Positions 1 to 5,935 of a stretch of 5,935 nucleotides of DNA are shown one piece after another. The DNA is taken from contig JADGNT010000349.1 in the NCBI GenBank assembly GCA_017883345.1, positions 1 through 5,935 of the forward strand, read 5' to 3'. The position numbers and the translations under genes are program-made. This stretch comes from Candidatus Solibacter sp. (GTDB lineage Bacteria; Acidobacteriota; Terriglobia; Bryobacterales; Bryobacteraceae). Every line of letters starts with the position of its first letter. The stretch's first letter is position 1. Under the pieces are notes generated by a model. It worked only from the letters and a program-made list of their open reading frames with translations, was not told the DNA's origin and did not search any database.

Positions 1-2
1 TC

Positions 3-209
3 CGCCTCGCCGAAACTACTCCCGACGCCACCCGCGCCGCCGCTTATCGAAAGCAGGCGGAGACCACCGTGCAAAGCCTGATCGATCGCTATCTTTCCGG
101 GGAGGGAATTCTGCGCCACGGCTGCAGCACCCGCCCCAACGACGTCACCTTAGTCTACGGAGACTACTACCTGCTCGAAACGCTCCTCTCGCTGGAGCGC
201 AAGAACTGA
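3..209 (+). CDS. GH88-type unsaturated glucuronyl hydrolase, C-terminal fragment
   Basis: This is the last 68 codons of a gene that begins outside the window; the frame enters at base 3 and stops at TGA 207-209. The fragment contains a helix rich in Ala/Arg/Gln, the segment [17 protein letters not shown], and the ending [21 protein letters not shown] final block of the form GDYYxLExLLxL after an ILxHGC segment is characteristic of the (alpha/alpha)6-barrel glycoside hydrolase family 88/105 group. The GH88 members remove 4,5-unsaturated glucuronic acid from the non-reducing end of oligosaccharides made by polysaccharide lyases. The catalytic Asp residues would lie upstream and cannot be seen, so the choice between GH88 and the related GH105 (unsaturated rhamnogalacturonyl hydrolase) is by motif style only; I favour GH88. 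It lies 17 bases upstream of the receptor start at 227, which suggests one transcript. Confidence 0.75.
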   Translation, partial: RLAETTPDATRAAAYRKQAETTVQSLIDRYLSGEGILRHGCSTRPNDVTLVYGDYYLLETLLSLERKN

Positions 210-216
210 ATCAAAC

Positions 217-221
217 AGAGG
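217..221 (+). promoter_or_regulatory. Ribosome binding site for the ATG at 227
   Basis: AGAGG lies 5 bases upstream of ATG 227-229. It matters because it marks 227 as the natural start of the receptor gene. The GTG at 256, the only start in the long reading frame after the stop TAG at 223-225, is preceded by a T-rich stretch with no purine-rich site. Confidence 0.6.
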
Positions 222-226
222 TTAGG

Positions 227-328
227 ATGAACAGAAAAGTCGTAGTTTTTTTCTTGTGGGGTTGGTCTCCTTGTGCAGCGTGCCGCTGCTCAACGCACAG
301 ACCACCACCACCCTTTATGGCACCGTAA
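227..328 (+). other. Signal-peptide start of the receptor, out of frame with its body
   Basis: Translation from ATG 227 gives MNRKVVVFFL and then, in the same frame, WGWSPCAACRC and a stop at TAA 326-328, a 33-residue product. If the frame moves by -1 inside the T run at 246-252, the product becomes MNRKVVVFFLVGLVSL followed by CSVPLLNAQTTTT, joining the receptor frame at codon 256. That reads as a normal Sec signal peptide: a basic N-region (Arg3, Lys4), a hydrophobic core and a cleavage site near LLNA/Q. The long frame alone starts at GTG 256 with no basic residue and a short core. The break is therefore best read as a one-base deficit in the homopolymer, through read or assembly error, a real mutation, or a switchable tract. 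The joined protein would have 1067 residues. Confidence 0.75.
246..252 (+). repeat. T7 homopolymer at the frame break
   Basis: Seven consecutive T follow the codons for MNRKVV. In the frame of ATG 227 the bases 247-253 read T TTT TTC, which fits the X XXY YYZ pattern of a -1 slippery heptamer. An eighth T would also restore the frame. A six-pair hairpin (275-280 with 284-289, loop TGC) lies 22 bases beyond the heptamer, which is further than usual for a frameshift stimulator. No Shine-Dalgarno-like stimulator is seen 10-14 bases before the run. Confidence 0.7.
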
Positions 329-3300
329 GCGATAAGAGCGGGGCGGTTGTGCCCGGCGCTCAGGTCACGGCTACCAATGTCGGGACCAATCAGTCGCGCA
401 CCGCGCAAACCAACCCAGAAGGCCAATACCGCTTCGAATTCATGCCCATTGGCGCCTACAGCCTCGAATTGACGGCCACCGGCTTCAAGAAGTTCGTGCA
501 GAAGGGCATCGCGCTCGACGTCAACGTGAATGCCCGCGTGGACGCCTCGCTGGACGTCGGCATTATGACCGAAGAGATCAACGTCACGGACAGCGCCGCC
601 TCGGTGAACACCGACAATGCGCAGATCGGGCGCACCGTGGAGAATACGGAAATCACGACACTGCCGATTGTCGGCCGCAACGTGTATACGCTGCTCAACC
701 TGATTCCGGGCGTCTCATCCACCTCCAACAGCATCGTGCTGGGCTTTCCGGAACAGCGCACTATGATCAACGGCGGCGTGGACGGCGGCGCCGGTTCGGT
801 GAACTACTACCTGGATGGCGGCGCCAACATGACGGGCCTGCGAAACACCGGCAACATCGCGCCGAACCCCGACGCGGTGGAAGAATTCCGCGTGGTCACC
901 AACAGCTACAGCGCCGAATACGGACGCTTCGCCGGCGGTGTGATCAACATCATCACCCGTTCGGGCGGCAACCAGTTTCACGGCTCGCTGTTTGAGTTTT
1001 TCCGCAACAACGATTTGAACGCCTATCCGTGGCTTTCGCTCACCACTTCGCCGCTGCATCGCAACCAGTTCGGCGGCACGTTCGGCGGCCCCATCCGCAA
1101 GAACAAGACGTTCTTCTTTGGGACCTATTCCGGGTTGCGGCAGATTGTGAGCTCGTTCCTCAATTCGGCGGTGGTCCCCACGGCTCTGGAGCGCACCGGC
1201 AATTTTTCGCAATCGAAGATAGCACCCAAGGATCCGAATAACGGAAACGCGCCGTTCCCGGGCGGCATCATCCCCACCACCCGGTTGGATGCCGCCGCCA
1301 TGAACATTCTGAACAAGTACCTTCCGGCGGCCAATCTGCCGAACAGCTTCTGGCAGGGGACCATTCCCAGTCCGTACGACACGGATGAAGTTCTGGCGAA
1401 GATCGACCACTCGTTCAGCGACCGGCAGCGCCTCACCGCCAGCTACTATGAGACCGCCGGCAAGAACTCCATCTCGCCGGGCGGGAACATCTCCTGGTCC
1501 ACGGAGAATTTCACCTGGCGCCAGCAGAACGTCAACCTGAGCGACACGCTCACCCTCAACGCCAACACCGTGAACCAGTTCTGGCTGGGCTACACGCGGA
1601 ATTTTGGGGGCCGCCTCAACACACCGCAGACTTCGCTCGGCGATTTCGGGTCCACCTTTAACGTCCAGGGTCCGCCGGCGCTTCCGCAAATCACCGTCAG
1701 CGGATATTTCACGCTCTCGCAAGCCATCGCCGGTCCGGTGGCCGGCACCAATTTCTATTCCATGCGCGACCAGGTCAGCCTGACCCACGGGCGGCACACG
1801 CTGAAGTTCGGCGGCGAGATCTCGCTCAATAAAGACATTCAGCAGACGCTGCTGAACAACTATGGGGTCTTCTCGTTCACGGGGACCAAAACCGGTAACG
1901 CTTTGGCCGACTATGTGGCCGGTCTTCCGGTCAGCATGAACCAGGACGCGCCCATCACCGCGATGGATAATTTCTGGGCCGGCGCGTTCTTCCTGCAGGA
2001 CGATTTTCGCATTCACCCGCACCTTACCCTGAATCTGGGATTGCGCTATGAATTGCAGCAACCGCCCACCGATCCGTTCAATCGCGAATCCACCTTCAAG
2101 CTGGGAGTGCAGTCGCAGGTTCTCAAAGGGTCGCAGGTCCCGACGGGTTTGTTGGTGCCCGGGGATCCCGGTATCGGCCGTGGAATCGTCTCCATGAAGT
2201 GGAATCATGTCTCGCCGCGGCTGGGACTGGCGTGGGATCCGTCCGGCGACGGGAAGACTTCCATCCGGGCCGGGGCCGGCATCTTCTACGGCAGCGTGAG
2301 CGGCAATGAATGGAACTCCACATCCAACTACAACCCCTTCGCCGTGCGCCAGACGTTCCCGAATGTGGGTACGTTGAGCAATCCCTACCTGAATCAACCG
2401 GGCGGCGTGTCGCCCTTCCCGTTCACGTACGATCCGAACAATCCCCGGTTCATCCTCCCGGCATCGATTTACGGAGTCGCGCCGAACTTCGTGTGGCCCT
2501 ACACCTACCAGTTCAACTTCTCTGTGCAGCGCCAGGTGATGAAAGACTTGACCTTGACGGCCGCCTACGTGGGCTCGTTCGCACACCGGCTGCCCTTCGC
2601 CGTGGACTTGAACTATCCCTTCTACAACAGCACCGCGACTTCGTCCAACGTAAACAACCGGCGTCCCATTCAGCCGGGCACGCTCTCGCAAATCTACTCC
2701 GTGCAGTCGGTCATGCAGGCTTCCTACAACAGTCTGCAGATCACCGCCGAGAAGCGTTTTTCGCACCACGTCAGCGCCAAGGGATTCTTCACGTTTGCCA
2801 AAAGCCTGGAAGACGTTCAGCTCGACAACAACACCGTCAATGGCGGTGCGCAGGATTACCGGGCCCTCAACCTGGAGCGCGGCCGCTCCGATAACGACCG
2901 CCGCAAGGTCGCGGTGGGATCGTTCATCTGGAAGATGGACTACTTCAACCGGGTGAACCCGTTCCTGCGCGCGGTCATCAACGATTGGGAACTCTCCGGG
3001 ATCGTCACACTACAGAGCGGACCGCCGTTCAGCGTGACCACCGGAACCGATGTCAACCTGGACGGCACCAGCAACGATCGCGCCAACCTGATCGGCAATC
3101 CGTTCCTGGACCCGCATCGCTCGCGCAACGACGTATCCAACGCCTGGTTCAACGTCGCGGCCTTTGTGAAAGGCGCCAACGGAACCGACGGAACCGCCGC
3201 GCGCAATCTCATGACCGGACCGGGGTCGAAGAACGTGGATATGGGCATCTTCCGCAACTTGAAGTTCCAGGAGCGGATGACGCTGCAGGTCCGCGGTGAA

Positions 3301-3429
3301 TTCACCAACGTCTTCAACCTGGTCAACCTGAGCAACCCCAACGCCGCGCTCAATGCGGCGGCGGTCGGCACCATTCGTAGCGCCGCGTCCATGCGGCAGG
3401 TGCAGTTGGGGCTGCGGATGACGTTCTAG
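256..3429 (+). CDS. Oar-like TonB-dependent outer-membrane receptor with carboxypeptidase-regulatory-like N-domain
   Basis: This is an outer-membrane beta-barrel receptor for energised uptake of a ligand, probably an oligosaccharide. Counting from GTG 256, residues 1-15 are the rest of a signal peptide. Residues about 18-102 form a carboxypeptidase-regulatory-like beta-sandwich (LYGTVSDKSGAVVPGAQVTATN, NPEGQYRFEFMPIGAYSLELTATGF). EEINVTD at 107-113 is a possible TonB-box-like start of the plug. The plug runs to about 250 and includes LPIVGRNVYTLLNLIPGV, the YYLDGGAN segment (184-191), AVEEFRVVTNSYSAEYGRF and GGVINIITRSGGNQFHG. The remainder is barrel strands rich in aromatic and Asn residues, ending in RQVQLGLRMTF, with the terminal Phe expected for barrel-assembly recognition. 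Length is usual for the acidobacterial family (1000-1200). The true start is probably ATG 227, with a frame break at 246-252. The GH88 gene 17 bases upstream of that ATG suggests a uronate-containing glycan ligand, which is inference only. The barrel shows no other frame break. Confidence 0.93.
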   Translation: MGLVSLCSVPLLNAQTTTTLYGTVSDKSGAVVPGAQVTATNVGTNQSRTAQTNPEGQYRFEFMPIGAYSLELTATGFKKFVQKGIALDVNVNARVDASLDVGIMTEEINVTDSAASVNTDNAQIGRTVENTEITTLPIVGRNVYTLLNLIPGVSSTSNSIVLGFPEQRTMINGGVDGGAGSVNYYLDGGANMTGLRNTGNIAPNPDAVEEFRVVTNSYSAEYGRFAGGVINIITRSGGNQFHGSLFEFFRNNDLNAYPWLSLTTSPLHRNQFGGTFGGPIRKNKTFFFGTYSGLRQIVSSFLNSAVVPTALERTGNFSQSKIAPKDPNNGNAPFPGGIIPTTRLDAAAMNILNKYLPAANLPNSFWQGTIPSPYDTDEVLAKIDHSFSDRQRLTASYYETAGKNSISPGGNISWSTENFTWRQQNVNLSDTLTLNANTVNQFWLGYTRNFGGRLNTPQTSLGDFGSTFNVQGPPALPQITVSGYFTLSQAIAGPVAGTNFYSMRDQVSLTHGRHTLKFGGEISLNKDIQQTLLNNYGVFSFTGTKTGNALADYVAGLPVSMNQDAPITAMDNFWAGAFFLQDDFRIHPHLTLNLGLRYELQQPPTDPFNRESTFKLGVQSQVLKGSQVPTGLLVPGDPGIGRGIVSMKWNHVSPRLGLAWDPSGDGKTSIRAGAGIFYGSVSGNEWNSTSNYNPFAVRQTFPNVGTLSNPYLNQPGGVSPFPFTYDPNNPRFILPASIYGVAPNFVWPYTYQFNFSVQRQVMKDLTLTAAYVGSFAHRLPFAVDLNYPFYNSTATSSNVNNRRPIQPGTLSQIYSVQSVMQASYNSLQITAEKRFSHHVSAKGFFTFAKSLEDVQLDNNTVNGGAQDYRALNLERGRSDNDRRKVAVGSFIWKMDYFNRVNPFLRAVINDWELSGIVTLQSGPPFSVTTGTDVNLDGTSNDRANLIGNPFLDPHRSRNDVSNAWFNVAAFVKGANGTDGTAARNLMTGPGSKNVDMGIFRNLKFQERMTLQVRGEFTNVFNLVNLSNPNAALNAAAVGTIRSAASMRQVQLGLRMTF

Positions 3430-3437
3430 GGAGACGC

Positions 3438-3466
3438 GGGCTTCAGCTTTTGGCAGGTTGAAGCCC
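3438..3466. terminator. Hairpin between convergent genes, possible bidirectional terminator
   Basis: GGGCTTCAGCTT (3438-3449) pairs with AGGTTGAAGCCC (3455-3466) around the loop TTGGC. The stem has 12 pairs, two of them G-T. One more GC step (3436-3437 with 3468-3469) can be added across a bulged C. The hairpin fills most of the 45-base gap between the receptor stop and the transglycosylase stop. No T run follows on either strand, so it is not a textbook intrinsic terminator; a Rho-linked end, an RNA-stabilising 3' structure or a dispersed palindromic repeat are alternatives. Confidence 0.4.
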
Positions 3467-3474
3467 CGCCCCCA

Positions 3475-5613
3475 CTACCGATACAGACGCCGGTACATTT
3501 CCGCGTTGCGCAGCACCGCCTGCACGTAATCCCGCGTCTCCGTGAACGGGATGGATTCCACAAACTCCGCGGGCTCCCGGTACGCGCTCCACGCCATCCA
3601 TTCCCCCACCCGGTTCGGACCGGCGTTGTACGCGGCCAGCGTCTGCTCCACTTTGCCGCCCTGCTGATCCAGCATGGAGCGCAGAATCGAGCTGCCGATT
3701 TTCAGATTCGCCGCCGGCTGGTACAGCACGCGCGTGGTCACTTTTCCTACCCCCGCGTTGCGCGCAAACCGCCGCCCCGTGGCCGGACGAATCTGCGTCA
3801 GCCCGTAGGCTTTGGCCCGCGAAACCGCCTGCGGATTGAACTCCGACTCCTGGCGGATCAACCCCGCCAACAGGTACGGATCCAGGTCTCGCTCCTGCGC
3901 GGTGCGCACCACATCCGCCCGGTAAGGCAGCGGGAACAGGAGCTCCCAAAACTTGCGCGGCGCGGCCGGCACCGGCATGTTCAGGTACTCCGGACTGGTG
4001 CTCTTCATGATCCGCATGGCCTGGTGCGGCGCCTCGGCCGACTCCGCCAATTCCATGGCGAGCAGCGCCGGCTGCCCGTCCGTGCGCATTCCAAAGCGCA
4101 GTTCGGCATCCGCCAGATCGTTCAACCCGGCCGCCCGCAGCAGGCGCGAGCGTTCGATGCGCGTCTGGGTGGCCGTGGCGGTTTCGGTGGCCACCGGCGC
4201 GGGCGCGGAGAACCGGATGGCGGCCACGAACTGCGCGATTTCACCCGCCGGCGCCGCCGTGGGCGCTGTCGCCTTCAGGCGCTCCCGGGCCAGCATGGCG
4301 TAGTAATGATTCTCGAACGCGGCGGCCAGCTTCTGGTAGCAGGCGCGCGCTCCGGCAACATCGCCCGACCGTTCCAACTGCCGCCCTAGAAAATAAAGCG
4401 CCGCCCCCGCCGTCGAGTGCCCCGGGTACTGCTGCACGTGCTCCCGCAGCAGGCGGGACGCGTCCGCCCGATCGTGAAGGTAGGCCTGGAACGTGACCTT
4501 CCAGTGACTCAGCGCCGCCGGCGCCGCCGTGGGGAAATCCAGGTACACCGCCTGGTACAGCGGCACGTAATCCTCCGCCCGGTTCAAAAGCAGATAGCGG
4601 TTGGCCGCCGACCCCAGCGCCTTCAGCCGCCACGGCGATTGCTGGTAGCGCGCCGCCAGTTGCTGTACCGCCGACATCATCTGCTGGTCGTCGTTACGCC
4701 GCCGCGCACATTCGGCAAGATAGTACAGGCGCTCCGCCGCGGCGTCCGCATCGGCAACCTCCAACCCACGAAGATACGGCCAGGCCAGCGCGGTCTTCCC
4801 GGCCAGGAAGTCCGCCGCTCCGATGCGTACGCGCGCCTGGTCGCGGGCATGGTCGGTTTCCGGCCCGCCGGCCTGCGCCGCCACGGCCTGGTACTCCTTC
4901 CTGGCCAGGGCGTACTCCGTCGCCTCCATCAGGCGGTCGGCGCGATGCAGCAGTTGCGCTGGGCCCGGCGGCGGATAGCCGCTGCCCATCGTGTCCTTCA
5001 GGGTGAGCAGCGCGGCGGCGGCGCGCGATGCGGCGGCGCCGCTCAGGTAGTGATAGTGGACTCGCTGGTAGAACTCCGCGGCGTGCGCCAGATCGTTGGC
5101 CGCCTGGTAACAATCGGCCAGCGTGACGTCGCCTTCGGGTTGCGGCAGCTCGGCGTAATGCTCGCGCAGCAAGCGCACCGCGTCCGCCGCCGCCGAGGCT
5201 TTGCGCGCCCGCGCTTCGAGCAGCCAGCTCTTGCCGTTGAGCGGCGAATTCTGGCGCGCCGCGGCCACCAGTGCCGTCACTTCGAAATCGTTGGATTCCA
5301 CCCGCGCCAGGGCCAGATAGTAGGCTGCATAATCGTCGATCGGCGCCAGTTTCCCTTGCAGCGGTTTCAGCCCCGCGATGGCGGCTGTGTAATTCCTCTG
5401 TTCGTAGGCCGCTATCCCCAGCGCCAGATTGGCCAGCGCGGCGTCCCGCGGATGCCCGGCGATATAGGAAGCGATGGCGCCGCGCCGCGCCGGGCTGGGC
5501 GATTCGCGATAGGCGCGCACCAGTATCCCGAGCGAGCCCGTGACAGGGGCCGCGCACAGGCTGCTATACCAGAGGGCCGGGATAAGTGCTGCCGAGCAGG
5601 TCCGGATCGTCAT
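3475..5613 (-). CDS. slt: Slt70-type soluble lytic murein transglycosylase
   Basis: This periplasmic enzyme would cleave the MurNAc-GlcNAc bond of peptidoglycan without water, leaving 1,6-anhydro-MurNAc ends. The 712 residues begin with a signal peptide (1 to about 22: a single Arg, hydrophobic ALIPALWYSSL, then CAAP). There is no proper lipobox, so a soluble form is more likely than a lipoprotein. Residues about 30-550 are an Ala-rich helical superhelix with TPR-like pairs, for example 56-82, 170-190 and 400-445 (ending ENHYYAMLARERL). An Ala/Pro/Thr-rich linker lies at 448-484. The catalytic domain runs from about 563 to 710: catalytic Glu589 in RQESEFNP, YGLTQIRPATG (603-613), LAAYNAGPNRV (659-669) and ESIPFTETRDYV (686-697). 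All family 1A motifs are intact. E. coli Slt70 is somewhat shorter. The start at 5613 keeps the signal peptide; no strong ribosome site precedes it, and it overlaps the upstream gene by 50 bases, which suggests coupled translation. Confidence 0.95.
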   Translation of the reverse strand: MTIRTCSAALIPALWYSSLCAAPVTGSLGILVRAYRESPSPARRGAIASYIAGHPRDAALANLALGIAAYEQRNYTAAIAGLKPLQGKLAPIDDYAAYYLALARVESNDFEVTALVAAARQNSPLNGKSWLLEARARKASAAADAVRLLREHYAELPQPEGDVTLADCYQAANDLAHAAEFYQRVHYHYLSGAAASRAAAALLTLKDTMGSGYPPPGPAQLLHRADRLMEATEYALARKEYQAVAAQAGGPETDHARDQARVRIGAADFLAGKTALAWPYLRGLEVADADAAAERLYYLAECARRRNDDQQMMSAVQQLAARYQQSPWRLKALGSAANRYLLLNRAEDYVPLYQAVYLDFPTAAPAALSHWKVTFQAYLHDRADASRLLREHVQQYPGHSTAGAALYFLGRQLERSGDVAGARACYQKLAAAFENHYYAMLARERLKATAPTAAPAGEIAQFVAAIRFSAPAPVATETATATQTRIERSRLLRAAGLNDLADAELRFGMRTDGQPALLAMELAESAEAPHQAMRIMKSTSPEYLNMPVPAAPRKFWELLFPLPYRADVVRTAQERDLDPYLLAGLIRQESEFNPQAVSRAKAYGLTQIRPATGRRFARNAGVGKVTTRVLYQPAANLKIGSSILRSMLDQQGGKVEQTLAAYNAGPNRVGEWMAWSAYREPAEFVESIPFTETRDYVQAVLRNAEMYRRLYR

Positions 5614-5917
5614 TGGCTAAGGTTCGGGTCAGTTCCAGGTGCAGATAATCTACCATGCTTGGGCAACCCGCGAAGAACCGGGTTCGAAAGGCTTGCCGCG
5701 CATCGTCGATGGGCTGCCGGAGCGCTTCGTAGAGGTTGCGCCGGCCACGGGCCACCTGCACGACTTCGGCGTGATACAAGCGCATCTCCGCCGCCTGCAC
5801 GCGCGCGAAACGCTGCGCCCGCAGGTGGATCTGCTGTTCAGCGGGCGGAAGTTCTTGCCACGCGGCCGCCGGCTTGGCTTGGACTGGCGGCGGATCCGCC
5901 GCCATGGCGATGCTCAC
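5564..5917 (-). CDS. Small conserved protein of unknown function, overlapping slt
   Basis: I assign no function. The frame encodes up to 117 residues from GTG 5915-5917, but it stays open to the window edge (upstream residues VPPPRL), so the true start may lie outside; ATG 5903-5905 is another candidate. Residues 1-25 are Pro/Ala-rich. Residues 28-85 are predicted helical, with the spaced motif AxRFARxxxxEMRLYHxxxV and RRNLYEALRQPIDDAR. Residues 86-117 read CPSMVDYLHLELTRTLANDD, then LLG and YPGPLV. From memory, the first part resembles a conserved helical unit of the form A-R-x-A-R, E-I-x-L-Y, D-L-Y-x-x-L-x-x-x-I found in uncharacterised acidobacterial and deltaproteobacterial proteins; this needs a profile search. 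There is no obvious signal peptide or membrane segment. Its last 50 bases, coding for the LLG and YPGPLV end, overlap the slt start and signal peptide in another frame, so the two genes are probably co-transcribed and co-translated. Confidence 0.75.
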   Translation of the reverse strand: MSIAMAADPPPVQAKPAAAWQELPPAEQQIHLRAQRFARVQAAEMRLYHAEVVQVARGRRNLYEALRQPIDDARQAFRTRFFAGCPSMVDYLHLELTRTLANDDPDLLGSTYPGPLV

Positions 5918-5935
5918 TAACCGCGGCGGGGGAAC

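Noticed and set aside
247..289. Programmed -1 frameshifting as the sole explanation of the receptor frame break.
   Set aside because: The heptamer T TTT TTC fits, but the downstream hairpin is small and 22 bases away, and no upstream Shine-Dalgarno stimulator is at the usual distance. I kept it only as one option in the frame-break finding.
301..312. Four ACC codons in a row, a short tandem repeat after the signal peptide.
   Set aside because: A Thr run just after the cleavage site is common in this receptor family, and a triplet repeat would not change the frame.
715..2769. A 684-codon open frame on the - strand inside the receptor gene.
   Set aside because: It is fully antisense to a clearly coding gene with strong family motifs. 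The translation is Arg/Gly/His/Val-rich without domains, as expected when GC-rich codons are read backwards.
2310..2894. A 194-codon + strand frame inside the receptor gene.
   Set aside because: It is an alternative frame of the barrel region, with no ribosome site or domain pattern.
4246..4533. An 18-base direct repeat (CGCCGGCGCCGCCGTGGG) at 4246-4263 and 4516-4533.
   Set aside because: Both copies encode PTAAPA in the same frame of an Ala/Pro-rich GC-rich protein, so shared codon use explains it.
4694..5557. A 287-codon open frame on the - strand in another frame of the transglycosylase.
   Set aside because: It is Arg/Gly/Ala-rich with no recognisable motif, and it lies wholly within slt, whose own frame carries all the catalytic motifs.
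5548..5613. A lipoprotein signal in the transglycosylase, suggested by Cys20.
   Set aside because: The residues before the Cys are SSL, which does not fit a lipobox; a normal cleavage near CAA is more likely.
5639..5920. A 93-codon + strand frame opposite the small conserved protein.
   Set aside because: The - strand frame has the motif-like, patterned sequence and fits the slt operon; the + frame looks like its shadow.

Overview
The window (GC-rich, 5935 bp) looks like an Acidobacteriota chromosome, most likely of the Solibacter/Bryobacter type. This rests on a roughly 1060-residue Oar-like TonB-dependent receptor with an N-terminal carboxypeptidase-regulatory-like domain, a class strongly expanded in that phylum, and on a Slt70-type transglycosylase next to a small conserved protein of a kind I associate with the same lineage. 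The taxonomy is inferred from protein style, not from a marker gene.

Layout: (1) At the left edge, on the + strand, is the C-terminal end of a GH88-type unsaturated glucuronyl hydrolase, ending at 209. (2) Only 17 bases later, on the same strand, a well-placed ribosome site and ATG (227) open a TonB-dependent receptor that runs to 3429. The ATG and the long reading frame are not in the same frame. A T7 run at 246-252 separates them, and one extra T (or a -1 slip) would join them into a full signal peptide. (3) A 45-base convergent gap holds a hairpin (3438-3466). (4) On the - strand, a 712-residue periplasmic lytic transglycosylase (5613-3475) lies downstream of, and overlaps by 50 bases, a small conserved protein of unknown function (5917-5564), whose frame is open at the right window edge.

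The left pair reads as a carbohydrate-use operon: the receptor would import an oligosaccharide or serve as its outer-membrane entry, and the hydrolase would remove unsaturated uronic acid from the lyase products. The right pair is a cell-wall remodelling unit with a partner of unknown role. The two pairs converge and share the hairpin region. There is no gene-free stretch longer than 300 bases, and I see no RNA gene, CRISPR array, insertion sequence or phage gene. No clearly new multi-gene system is present. The strongest oddity is the frame break in the receptor's signal peptide.
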